From Patescibacteria group bacterium (GTDB taxonomy: Bacteria; Patescibacteriota; Patescibacteriia; Patescibacteriales; UBA12465), in assembly GCA_028681575.1 (NCBI GenBank), contig JAQUHX010000005.1, forward strand, positions 1-47,161: a stretch of 47,161 bases of DNA. The letters are read 5' to 3'. The notes beneath the pieces were generated by a model, which saw only the letters and a list, made by a program, of their open reading frames with translations, was not told the origin of the DNA and searched no databases. A program made the translations under genes and the position numbers. Every line of letters begins with the position of its first letter. The stretch's first letter is position 1. This document shows, in pieces, positions 9,252-18,567 of this stretch.

Positions 9252-9292
9252 TTTATAATTCGGTTCTTTTTAGGACTGATGACTAGAAAAAT

Positions 9293-11191
9293 ATGAGTAA
9301 AATACTAGGAATTGATTTGGGTACTACCAATAGTGCAATGGCAATTATGGAAGGCGGCAGTCCTAAAATCTTAGAAAACATTGAAGGTTTGCGGACAACC
9401 CCTTCGGTTGTGGCTACTTCTAAGTCGGGAGAACGTTTAGTTGGTGCTGCCGCTAAGCGGCAGGCGGTGATTAACCCCGAAAACACAATTTATGCGGTTA
9501 AAAGATTAATTGGTCGGAATTTTCAGGACGCTAATGTTAAAGATGATTTAAAAACCACTTCTTATAAGATTGTTCAGTCGGGTGCGGGCGTTAAGGTTAA
9601 AATTAATGATGAAGAATATACTCCTCAAGAAGTTTCCGCAATGATTTTAAGTAAGTTAAAGGCGGATGCCGAAGCTAAGCTTGGTGAGAAAATTACCGAA
9701 GCAATTATCACTGTCCCCGCTTATTTTGACGACGCTCAGCGTCAGGCTACTAAAGATGCTGGTACGATTGCTGGCTTAGAGGTAAAAAGAATTATTAATG
9801 AGCCAACCGCGGCAGCCCTGGCTTATGGTTTTGATAAAAAACAGGGCCAACAGGTAGTTGTTTATGATTTAGGCGGGGGGACTTTTGATGTTTCCGTGCT
9901 TGATATTTCTGCCGATACGGTGGAAGTAAAAGCGACTAATGGGGATACCCATTTAGGTGGCGAAGATTTCGATAAGCGAATTATTGATTGGATTATTGAA
10001 GAGTTTAAAAAAGATGAAGGGATTGACCTTTCTAAAGATACTCTCGCTTTACAGCGAATTAAAGAGTCGGCCGAAAAAGCTAAAATTGAACTCTCAACCG
10101 CTCAAGAAACTGAAATTAATCAACCTTTTATCGCCACTGATGAAAATGGTCCTAAGCATTTAGTTAAGAAAATTACGCGCGCTAAGCTTGAATCTTTAGT
10201 TATTGATTTAGTTGAAAAAACTTTAGAGCCTTGTCGGAAATCTTTAGCTGATGCTGGTTTTAAGGTTGAGGAAATTGAAGAGGTAATTTTGGTTGGTGGA
10301 ATGACGCGCATGCCTTTAGTTGTTCAAAAGGTTAAAGAATTTTTTGGTAAAGAGCCGAACTTAAGCGTTAACCCTGATGAAGTAGTTGCTTTAGGAGCAG
10401 CTGTTCAGGCTGGTGTTTTACAGGGAGACGTTAAAGATGTTTTGCTTTTAGATGTTACTCCACTTACTTTAGGGATTGAGACGATGGGTGGTGTTGCGAC
10501 TCCTTTAATTGATCGGAATACAACTATTCCTACTTCTAAATCACAAATTTTCTCAACAGCCGCTGATGGCCAAACTAGTGTCGAGATTCATATTGTTCAA
10601 GGCGAACGACCAATGGCGGTTGATAATAAAACCTTGGGACGTTTTATTCTTGATGGCATTCCTACTGCGCCCCGAGGCGTCCCCCAGATTGAAGTTAAAT
10701 TTGATATTGATGCTAATGGCATTTTAAATGTTAGTGCAACTGACAAAGCTACTAGTAAGCAGCAAAAAATTACTATTACTGCTTCCTCTGGTTTATCCAA
10801 AGAAGAGGTTGAAAAAATGAAAAAAGAAGCTGAGGTTTATGCCGAAGATGATAAAAAGAAAAAAGAGAGCGTTGAGCTAACCAATCAGGCGGAAGCGGTA
10901 ATTTTTTCTACCGAAAAGATGTTAAAAGAATCGGCTGAGAAAATGAAATCTGAAGACAAGGTGGAGTTAGAAAAAGAATTAGCTGAACTTAAAAAAGCAA
11001 AAGAGGCTAATGATTTAGAGGGAATTAAAAAACAGTTAGAGGCAGTTAATCAGGTTGCTCAAAAAATTGGAGCTGCGATGTATGAGCAGGCTGCCGCTGA
11101 AGCTAAGCCTGAAGATAAAAAAGCTGATGATGAAAAGAAAGCCGATAGCGATGAAGCTGTTGTTGAGGGTGAAGTTGAAGAAAAAAAATAA
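9293..11191 (+). CDS. dnaK: Molecular chaperone DnaK
   Basis: [35 protein letters not shown], full-length Hsp70. Confidence 0.98.
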   Translation: MSKILGIDLGTTNSAMAIMEGGSPKILENIEGLRTTPSVVATSKSGERLVGAAAKRQAVINPENTIYAVKRLIGRNFQDANVKDDLKTTSYKIVQSGAGVKVKINDEEYTPQEVSAMILSKLKADAEAKLGEKITEAIITVPAYFDDAQRQATKDAGTIAGLEVKRIINEPTAAALAYGFDKKQGQQVVVYDLGGGTFDVSVLDISADTVEVKATNGDTHLGGEDFDKRIIDWIIEEFKKDEGIDLSKDTLALQRIKESAEKAKIELSTAQETEINQPFIATDENGPKHLVKKITRAKLESLVIDLVEKTLEPCRKSLADAGFKVEEIEEVILVGGMTRMPLVVQKVKEFFGKEPNLSVNPDEVVALGAAVQAGVLQGDVKDVLLLDVTPLTLGIETMGGVATPLIDRNTTIPTSKSQIFSTAADGQTSVEIHIVQGERPMAVDNKTLGRFILDGIPTAPRGVPQIEVKFDIDANGILNVSATDKATSKQQKITITASSGLSKEEVEKMKKEAEVYAEDDKKKKESVELTNQAEAVIFSTEKMLKESAEKMKSEDKVELEKELAELKKAKEANDLEGIKKQLEAVNQVAQKIGAAMYEQAAAEAKPEDKKADDEKKADSDEAVVEGEVEEKK

Positions 11192-11208
11192 TTATTCTTG
11201 AGCGCTAG

Positions 11209-11238
11209 AGCGCCGCAGCCGCCACGTGCTGGGGCGCT
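11209..11238 (+). other. GC-rich hairpin in dnaK-dnaJ intergenic region
   Basis: AGCGCCGCAGC-N8-GCTGGGGCGCT (11 bp, one mismatch). Confidence 0.6.
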
Positions 11239-11257
11239 TTGTTCGCTAAAGAAATTT

Positions 11258-12316
11258 ATGGCAAAAGACTATTATAAAATTTTAGGTGTTGATAAAAATG
11301 CTAGTGCTGCGGAAATTAAAAATTCTTTTCGCAAAAAAGCTCATGAATATCACCCAGATAAAGGGGGCGATGAGGAAAAGTTTAAAGAGCTTAATGAGGC
11401 TTATCAAATTTTAGGCAGCGATGAAAAGAGGAAAAAATATGACCAGTTTGGTGAAGCTGCTTTTAGTAATGGCGCTGGTGGCGCTGGTTTTGATTGGTCA
11501 AATTTCCAAGGTGGTATTAACATGGATGATTTATTTGGAGGCTTTTCTGATATTTTTGGTTTTGGCGGTTCTCGTGGTCGAGAAGGAAAGCGGGCGCATC
11601 GAGGCAGAGATTTAGAGTTGAATCTCGATTTAAATTTTAAGGAATCAGTTTTTGGCTTGGAAAAAGAAATTTCTTTTAATAAGCAAACAGTTTGCGCTCA
11701 TTGTCATGGTGACGGAGCTGAACCGGGTTCAAAAGTTGAGACTTGTAGTACTTGCCAAGGGGCTGGTTATGTAATTGGTATTTCTCGGACAATTTTAGGC
11801 AATATTCAGACAAAAAATACATGTCCGCAGTGTCAAGGTGAGGGTAAAATTTATAGTAAAAAATGTTCTAAATGCAGTGGTGATGGCCTGATAAAAAAAT
11901 CTACAAAAATTAAAGTTCGCATCCCCGCTGGAATTGCTAATGGGGAAACAATCCGTCTTTCGGGTTACGGAGATGACGGTTTATTGGGTGGTCCCGCTGG
12001 TGATTTATATTTACAGATTAGAGTAGCTCCTGACAAGACTTTTAAAAGAGATGGTTATGATATTAAAACCGAGTTAAAAATTAATATTAAACAAGCAATT
12101 TTAGGAGATAAGGTGGATGTGGAAACTGTCTACGGTCCAGTAACTTTAAAAATTCCAGCCGGCACTCAGTCGGGAACCGTTTTTAAGCTGCGCAACAAAG
12201 GATTTCCGCGTCTAAATGGTTTTGGCCAGGGAGAGCAGTTTGTGACTGTTAAGGTGGAGATTCCTAAAAATATCAGTCGTCACGATGAAAAAGTAATTAA
12301 ACAGTTGGAAATTTAA
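11258..12316 (+). CDS. dnaJ: Chaperone protein DnaJ
   Basis: J domain with HPD (YHPDKGG), four CxxCxGxG zinc-binding repeats; start trimmed from TTG 11198 to ATG. Confidence 0.95.
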   Translation: MAKDYYKILGVDKNASAAEIKNSFRKKAHEYHPDKGGDEEKFKELNEAYQILGSDEKRKKYDQFGEAAFSNGAGGAGFDWSNFQGGINMDDLFGGFSDIFGFGGSRGREGKRAHRGRDLELNLDLNFKESVFGLEKEISFNKQTVCAHCHGDGAEPGSKVETCSTCQGAGYVIGISRTILGNIQTKNTCPQCQGEGKIYSKKCSKCSGDGLIKKSTKIKVRIPAGIANGETIRLSGYGDDGLLGGPAGDLYLQIRVAPDKTFKRDGYDIKTELKINIKQAILGDKVDVETVYGPVTLKIPAGTQSGTVFKLRNKGFPRLNGFGQGEQFVTVKVEIPKNISRHDEKVIKQLEI

Positions 12317-12416
12317 AAGAGGCTTAGTGGTAAATATTTTTCAGATAAAATGTCAATTGAAAAATTCTTCAAAAGTGCTATAATTTAAATGTCTTTTTAT
12401 AATAACATTTAAAAAT

Positions 12417-12878
12417 ATGTCAAAGTGCAATTGCCCTTGGTATAAAAAATTATTTGGTGCTTGCCGTTGTGATGAAAAAAAGACTCCAGCGGAGCATTTA
12501 GATGCGGCTGCCTCGGCTACTAAGGAGACCGTTTCTGAGATTAAGGAAGAAATCAGTGAATCGTTCTCTGAGGTGAAAGAAGAGCTTACCGAAGGCCTGG
12601 AGAAAGCCAAAGAACACTTAAAAGAGGCTTGGAATGAACTAAAAGAAGAATCTAATGAAACCCGAGTTGATAGTAGTGAAAAAATTAGTGAAACCTTGGC
12701 GGAAACTAAAGATAAGTTAAATAATTTAAAAGAAGAGGTTTTAGAGGCTGGCGTTGATATAAAAAACAGTATTCAAGAGGCAGCTACTGATTTAAAAGAT
12801 AGGGTAAGTGAGGCTGGAGAAGTAATTGCTGGCAAAAAAGAAGAGGACTCTAATCAGTCCACCCCTGAAGAAAGATAA
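12417..12878 (+). CDS. Small LEA/apolipoprotein-like amphipathic helical protein with N-terminal CxC-x(n)-CxC motif
   Basis: MSKCNCPWYKKLFGACRC followed by Lys/Glu-rich heptad-like helix repeats. Confidence 0.75.
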   Translation: MSKCNCPWYKKLFGACRCDEKKTPAEHLDAAASATKETVSEIKEEISESFSEVKEELTEGLEKAKEHLKEAWNELKEESNETRVDSSEKISETLAETKDKLNNLKEEVLEAGVDIKNSIQEAATDLKDRVSEAGEVIAGKKEEDSNQSTPEER

Positions 12879-12921
12879 AGGGTTTGGGGGTTTCTTTTTA
12901 AAAAGTAGTTACCCTAATTTT

Positions 12922-12946
12922 AAAGACACGCCTGGCGTGTCTTTTT
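12922..12946 (+). terminator. Intrinsic terminator between the 12417 CDS and tatD
   Basis: AAAGACACGCC-T-GGCGTGTCTTTTT, 8 nt before tatD ATG. Confidence 0.75.
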
Positions 12947-12953
12947 GGAAAAA

Positions 12954-13805
12954 ATGTTGATTGACACTCATGCTCATGTTAATTTTTCGGATTTTAAGGA
13001 GGATGCTGATGAAGTTATCCGCCGGGCTTTAGATAATGATACTTGGATGATTTTGGTTGGCTCCGATTACAAAACCTCTACTCGAGCTCTAAATTACGCC
13101 AATAAATATCAGAAGGGTGTTTATACTGCCGTTGGTTTACACCCAGTCCATTTGTCAAGTGGGCGTTTGAGTAATAATAGCAATGAGGGGGCTTATGACT
13201 TTTCTGTTCGCAGTGAAGAATTTTATTATGATAATTATGAAAAATTAGCTAAGTTTGAAAAAGTAGTGGCTATTGGAGAGATAGGTTTAGATTATTATCA
13301 TTTGCCTCCCAACGAAGATCAAAAAACAGTTAAAGAAAGGCAACAAGCTGTTCTGTTGCAGCAGTTATTATTGGCTCGGCAGTTAGATTTGCCTGTAATT
13401 ATTCATTGCCGACAAGCTCACGACGATCTTTTGGCTCTCCTCCAGGAGTTTCGTAAAGTTTATGCCAGTTTAATTCCTAATAATAAACCTTGGGGGGTTC
13501 TTCATTGTTTTTCTGGAGACGAAGATTTGGCTTGGAAATATTTTAATCTGGGGCTGATAATTTCTTTTACTGGTTTAATTACTTTTAGTCAGACTTGGGA
13601 CTCACTGATTCGTAAAGTTCCGATTGATAGAATTATGATTGAGACAGATTCTCCCTATATGACTCCCGAGCCTTACCGAGGGCAGCGCAATGAACCAGTT
13701 TTAGTCAAATATGTTGCGCAAAGAATTGCGGAAATCAAAAATATGAAAGTGGAGCGGGTGGCAGAAATTACCACCGAAACCGCTCGGAAGTTTTTTCGGA
13801 TTTAA
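12954..13805 (+). CDS. tatD: TatD family metal-dependent hydrolase
   Basis: MLIDTHAHVNF, GEIGLDYYH, PVIIHCRQA, LHCFSG, IETDSPYMTPEPYRGQRNEP. Confidence 0.93.
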   Translation: MLIDTHAHVNFSDFKEDADEVIRRALDNDTWMILVGSDYKTSTRALNYANKYQKGVYTAVGLHPVHLSSGRLSNNSNEGAYDFSVRSEEFYYDNYEKLAKFEKVVAIGEIGLDYYHLPPNEDQKTVKERQQAVLLQQLLLARQLDLPVIIHCRQAHDDLLALLQEFRKVYASLIPNNKPWGVLHCFSGDEDLAWKYFNLGLIISFTGLITFSQTWDSLIRKVPIDRIMIETDSPYMTPEPYRGQRNEPVLVKYVAQRIAEIKNMKVERVAEITTETARKFFRI

Positions 13806-13834
13806 AAAACTGGCTTCTTAGGCCAGTTTTTTTT
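13804..13834. terminator. Intrinsic terminator between convergent tatD and uppP
   Basis: AAAACTGGC...GCCAGTTTTTTTT. Confidence 0.75.
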
Positions 13835-13846
13835 AAACAAGGAGAT

Positions 13847-14629
13847 TTAAATTAGGAATAGAATAATCAGAGCCCCGAGGACTATCCTATACCAGCCAAA
13901 GCCCTGGAAATCATTTTTCTGAACATAACGGATTAGAAACTTTACTCCAATTATGGCTGTTATAAAAGCGGTAATAAAGCCAACTAGCCAAACAGTGAAC
14001 TGCCCGTCAGTAAATAAGGTTGGATTTTTGTAGATATCTAAAGCGGTCGCGCCAATCATTGTTGGGATAGCGAGTAGGAAAGAAAACTCCACAATATTGT
14101 AACGGCTGATGCCAAGAGCTAGCCCGCCAATAATGGTTGCCCCCGAACGAGAGACACCAGGAATTATCGCTAGAGATTGAATAGTTCCTAAAATTACAGC
14201 CTGTTTATAGCTAATATCATTTACTTCCTTAGATTGACTAAGAGGTGCCTTTTTTTTGTTTTTATACCAGCGTTCAAATAAAATAATTATGATGCCGCCA
14301 ATAAATAAAGAACTGGCAATGAGCCATAAGTTTTCCATTAATTCGTTTTTGATAATACTATGTAAGGCAAGGCCAATAATCGCTGTAGGAATAGCGGCGG
14401 CAACAATTTTACCAATGAGGCTCCAAGCAGACCAGATTTTTTTCCAATAGAGAATTACAACTGCCAGAATGGCACCTAATTGAATGGAGATGGTAAAAGT
14501 TTTAAGAAAGTCCGGGTCTGGGATTTTTAGTAGTGCGCCGGTAATAATCAGATGGGCTGTCGATGAGATGGGCAAAAACTCTGTTAAGCCCTCAATGATG
14601 CCCATGATTAGACTTTGCCAAATAGTCAT
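13847..14629 (-). CDS. uppP: Undecaprenyl-diphosphatase
   Basis: GIIEGLTEFLPISSTAHLII and IPGVSRSGATI motifs. Confidence 0.95.
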   Translation of the reverse strand: MTIWQSLIMGIIEGLTEFLPISSTAHLIITGALLKIPDPDFLKTFTISIQLGAILAVVILYWKKIWSAWSLIGKIVAAAIPTAIIGLALHSIIKNELMENLWLIASSLFIGGIIIILFERWYKNKKKAPLSQSKEVNDISYKQAVILGTIQSLAIIPGVSRSGATIIGGLALGISRYNIVEFSFLLAIPTMIGATALDIYKNPTLFTDGQFTVWLVGFITAFITAIIGVKFLIRYVQKNDFQGFGWYRIVLGALIILFLI

Positions 14630-14742
14630 AGTTAATTCTTATAGTTTATTACAATTTTTATTATAGGCGACTTTCTTAAAAAAATAAATGATTTTTAATG
14701 TTACTTAGTTTTTGTTATAATAAAAACAGTTTAATAAAAATT

Positions 14743-15225
14743 AATATGGCTACGTCTAAGAAAGTTATGACCAAAAAACCTTCCATCCGTTCTCGGAAAA
14801 AAACAGTTGTGGCTGTTTCTGGCTATTTCAATCCTCTGCATGTTGGCCATCTGGAAATGATTGAGAAGGCAAAGCAGCTGGGGGATAAATTAGTGGTGAT
14901 TGTAAATAATGATTACCAGGTAAAATTGAAGGGCAGTGTCCCCTTTATGAGTTTAGTAGACCGCGTAAAAATAATTGGCGCTTTAAGAGCCGTGGATGAA
15001 GTCTTTATTTCTATTGATCGGGATAAAACGGTTTGTCGCTCTTTAGCCAAACTTAAGCCAGATATTTTTGCTAATGGTGGTGATCGAAAAAGTTTGGGCG
15101 ATGTTCCAGAATACCCAATCTGTCAGAGCCTGGGGATTACGATGGTTGATGGTTTAGGTAAAAAAATTCGAGCGAGTTCCAAACTTATTCAGCAAGCAGC
15201 AGCAGCGAAGGTGGTCAAACTTTAA
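14743..15225 (+). CDS. Cytidylyltransferase-like nucleotidyltransferase
   Basis: SGYFNPLHVGHLEMI (HxGH) and RASSKLI motifs; start trimmed to ATG 14743. Confidence 0.85.
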   Translation, partial: NMATSKKVMTKKPSIRSRKKTVVAVSGYFNPLHVGHLEMIEKAKQLGDKLVVIVNNDYQVKLKGSVPFMSLVDRVKIIGALRAVDEVFISIDRDKTVCRSLAKLKPDIFANGGDRKSLGDVPEYPICQSLGITMVDGLGKKIRASSKLIQQAAAAKVVKL

Positions 15226-15245
15226 AGAGTTAGCCTCTTAAAAAT

Positions 15246-16106
15246 ATGAATTTAATTAGTAAAATAATCCTAATTTTGCTCATCTTATTAGCTTTTGGCA
15301 GTCTTTTGGCTTATAAGGTGGCGCCGACGCGATCGCAAGTTTTTTTAGATAAAATTATAGGTCGCGAACCGGAGCCTGAACCAATTGTTTACCAGGAGGA
15401 GCTTACTATTCGTATCCCCGAGGGCTCTAGTAATAAAGAGGTGGCAAAAGTTTTGGCTGCCTCAGGCTTATTTAGCGAAGAGGACTTTTTAAAAGCCCAA
15501 AAAAATTATCCGAGTGAAGGTTTTGACTTTTTAGTTGATCGTCCAGCGGGAACAGATCTTGAGGGTTATCTTTACCCTGATACTTATCGTTTTTTTGCTT
15601 CTAGTACTCCGGAAGAGGTTATCACGGTAATGTTAAAGAATTTTGATAAAAAGTTAACTCCAGATTTGCGCGCCGAAATTATTGCTCAGGGTAAAACAAT
15701 TAGTGAAATAGTAATTATGGCCTCTTTAATTGAGAAAGAAGCGCCTATTTTTTACGCTCAAAAAGATAATACTGACGCTAAGATTGTTTCAGGAATTTTT
15801 TGGCGTCGTTTGGAAAATAACCAAGCTTTGCAGTCTTGCGCTTCTCTAGCTTATATTTTAGGGGTTAATAAGCCTCAATACAGCCTTGCTGACACTCAGA
15901 CTCCCTCACCATTTAATACTTATCTTAATCGCGGTTTAACCCCCAGTCCAATTGCCAATCCTGGCTATTTAGCTCTTGAAGCGGCTATTTATCCGACAAC
16001 AACAAATTATAATTATTTTTTGACTCCAGTTGATAGCAAGAAAATGATTTATTCGGCAACTTATGAGGAACATTTAATTAATAAAAACAAATACTTACCT
16101 AATTAA
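15246..16106 (+). CDS. mltG: Endolytic murein transglycosylase MltG/YceG-like
   Basis: LEGYLYPDTYRF, ASLIEKEAP, FNTYLNRGLTPSPIANPG. Confidence 0.92.
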   Translation: MNLISKIILILLILLAFGSLLAYKVAPTRSQVFLDKIIGREPEPEPIVYQEELTIRIPEGSSNKEVAKVLAASGLFSEEDFLKAQKNYPSEGFDFLVDRPAGTDLEGYLYPDTYRFFASSTPEEVITVMLKNFDKKLTPDLRAEIIAQGKTISEIVIMASLIEKEAPIFYAQKDNTDAKIVSGIFWRRLENNQALQSCASLAYILGVNKPQYSLADTQTPSPFNTYLNRGLTPSPIANPGYLALEAAIYPTTTNYNYFLTPVDSKKMIYSATYEEHLINKNKYLPN

Positions 16107-16109
16107 TTT

Positions 16110-18506
16110 ATGTTTTCTGATTTAGATTCCACCGCCAGTTCAAGGCCTAAGCCTGATGTTAAAACGCCAGTTGATGATTTAACTCCTCGAGTTTTAACTG
16201 AAGAGGTCCCTTTGCCTTTCTGGGAGAAAAATAAACGCAAAATTTTTATTGGTTTAGGCATTTTGCTTATTTTCGCCTTAGTTGTTTGGATTTCGGTAAA
16301 GATTTTAACGCCCCCTGAATCACCTGCCCAGCCAATAGTTATTGATCCGGGAATTGAAACCCCCTTAGAAGATGCAAGTAGCACGGAGATGCATTTGCCC
16401 ACCGATCAGGCGACAACAACTATTGATAATTGGGATCAATCTTTACTTTCTGGTGAGTTAGAAAAATATAATTTTCGAGATTTTTATCAGGCCCCAGAAG
16501 GAGTTCCGGAATTTTCTTTTGTTGATTATTCTTTGCCGCTTAATATAAAGATTGATGTTTTAAATTACTATGATCTTTCTCGTCGTCTCGAATTAGATCA
16601 ATATTTAGAAAATTTAAACAAAAATGGTTTTTCAGTTTTACAAAACCCCGAACCCAAAGAAATCTCTGATTTTTATGGAGCTTATTCTTGGTTGTCGACT
16701 AAAGGCATCCCTCTTCTAATCACTAGTGATTTCTTGCTTCACTATCACCAAAATACAATTAAACAAGTATTTAAAGACATCGAAGAGACAATTTTTTATA
16801 ATAACATTCACGAAATATCTCGCTCTCTTTACGAGCAAGCGCGTTATCGTTATGAAAATCGTTTGTCAGAAATTGGCAACATTAATGATCCAATTTTAGA
16901 GTCACAGCGTTTAGCAATGGCTTATTTTGCTGTTGCTCTGGAGCTTTTAGAGCCCAGAGCTGATCAAATTGACCCCGATAGTAAAAGTATGACTAAGTTT
17001 GGAGCCAGTGAAGCAAGTACTTTTTACTTTACAATTCTGCCATATTTACAAAAAGATGCTGCTCGGGAAGTGGAATTAATTCGTAATGGTCGAGAAAAAA
17101 CTAAATCGCCCGTTCTCTTGTATGAGCGCGATTATCGAGAATTTGAAATTCCGGCGGAGTATAGGCGAACCGAGAAATTAAAAAATTTCTATTTAGCAAG
17201 TCGTTGGCTTAATTCTGTTTTTCCTTTGTCTGTTAAAGATGAAAAATGTCCTAATTGTTTACTTGATAAAGATGACGCTCGAATTAGTTTAACAGCGGCC
17301 ACTTTTATTACTAAAGATTTTTCTAATGATCAAGAGTTAAAAAATCGCTGGGCTTTAGTTTATAAACTTTTGTCTTATTACCGGGGCTTGCGTGATGATT
17401 TAACCTATCGTCAATACGATGAAGCAATGCAGCATTTATTTGGTTCTGATTATGATCCAGCGGTCCTGTTTGCTTGGGAAAATGTTGATAGTGAAGCTAA
17501 TTTAGAAAAATTACGTCAGGAGCTCTTAGGTTTAAAGTTTAATCCATCTTTAGGCGCCCTAGATAAGGAAGAAAATAAGCCTCAATTAGGTTTTAAATTA
17601 TTAGCGGATTATTATTGGCCTAATGATTATATTTTTAAGCGCTTGAGTGGTTCAGAATCGGGCATTTTTACTGGAGAGGAAGGTTTTAGGAGTAACAATA
17701 ACAGAAGTAATGTTACTTTGTGTCGTGAGGGCGGCGGACGTTGCAACGGCAGCGGTTTGGATGTAATTGCACTTGTTACTGACAAGGTTGCTCTTTCTAC
17801 CCATTGGCAAATTAACTCACAATACGAAAAATACCCCGCCCAGTTAGCTAAACTCCAAAACGATTTGCAATCTTGGCCAGTTTGGCACGACACTAATTAC
17901 TGGTCTACCCTTGGGGCCATTGAAACAGTTTTTTCTACCAATAATAATCAAATGCAAATTTATGCCAGTACTCCTGCCTGGGCACAAAGACTAGTTGATA
18001 CGGCGTCTGGTTCCTGGGTTGATTTGCAGATTCCATTAGCCAGCCTTACACCAGCTGGTTTATCGGAAAACCGCAACGGCTTAAATACGGATGTTGTTTT
18101 AAATGATAATTTTTATATAGAGCCTAATTATTCTTTAATTAAAAAGATTATTGCCGATAACGAAATGATTAATGGATTATTTTTAGGAATGGGAATTAAT
18201 AAAAAGGTTCCTTCAGTAGGAGTTACCTTAAAAGACGAAAACATTAAGTTAAATCAAGTTGCTGAAATTATTAAAAAAGAATTGAATAATGAGGCTTTAA
18301 GCAGTAAAGATCAAGATTTTATCAGTTCTTTTGCTAAGCAATATAAATTAACTGAAGCGAATGATAATTCATTTGAGCTTAAGGTTGCTGATCATTCCTT
18401 AATTCAAAGCACTGGCATCAACCTAATGGCCTTAGTTTATGAGCTTAACTCTGGTAAGTATTTAGCGGTTGGTCCGGTTTTCCGTTATCAAGAAAGTCGC
18501 CGCTAA
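16110..18506 (+). CDS. DUF3160 family membrane-anchored protein
   Basis: N-terminal TM; PLLITSDFLLHYHQNTIKQVFKDIE, YRQYDEAM and C-terminal ALVYELNSGKYLAVGPVFRYQE. Confidence 0.75.
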   Translation: MFSDLDSTASSRPKPDVKTPVDDLTPRVLTEEVPLPFWEKNKRKIFIGLGILLIFALVVWISVKILTPPESPAQPIVIDPGIETPLEDASSTEMHLPTDQATTTIDNWDQSLLSGELEKYNFRDFYQAPEGVPEFSFVDYSLPLNIKIDVLNYYDLSRRLELDQYLENLNKNGFSVLQNPEPKEISDFYGAYSWLSTKGIPLLITSDFLLHYHQNTIKQVFKDIEETIFYNNIHEISRSLYEQARYRYENRLSEIGNINDPILESQRLAMAYFAVALELLEPRADQIDPDSKSMTKFGASEASTFYFTILPYLQKDAAREVELIRNGREKTKSPVLLYERDYREFEIPAEYRRTEKLKNFYLASRWLNSVFPLSVKDEKCPNCLLDKDDARISLTAATFITKDFSNDQELKNRWALVYKLLSYYRGLRDDLTYRQYDEAMQHLFGSDYDPAVLFAWENVDSEANLEKLRQELLGLKFNPSLGALDKEENKPQLGFKLLADYYWPNDYIFKRLSGSESGIFTGEEGFRSNNNRSNVTLCREGGGRCNGSGLDVIALVTDKVALSTHWQINSQYEKYPAQLAKLQNDLQSWPVWHDTNYWSTLGAIETVFSTNNNQMQIYASTPAWAQRLVDTASGSWVDLQIPLASLTPAGLSENRNGLNTDVVLNDNFYIEPNYSLIKKIIADNEMINGLFLGMGINKKVPSVGVTLKDENIKLNQVAEIIKKELNNEALSSKDQDFISSFAKQYKLTEANDNSFELKVADHSLIQSTGINLMALVYELNSGKYLAVGPVFRYQESRR

Positions 18507-18521
18507 GATTTATTGTTTAAT

Positions 18522-18554
18522 AAAAAAATAACGCTCCCTCAAGCGTTATTTTTT
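18522..18554. terminator. Bidirectional terminator between convergent genes
   Basis: AAAAAATAACGCT...AGCGTTATTTTTT. Confidence 0.8.
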
Positions 18555-18567
18555 AGTAATGATTTTT

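Noticed and set aside
9957-10800. Short ORFs inside dnaK (9957-10163, 10120-10311, 10509-10727, 10597-10800)
   Set aside because: Embedded in a well-conserved CDS in other frames; spurious.
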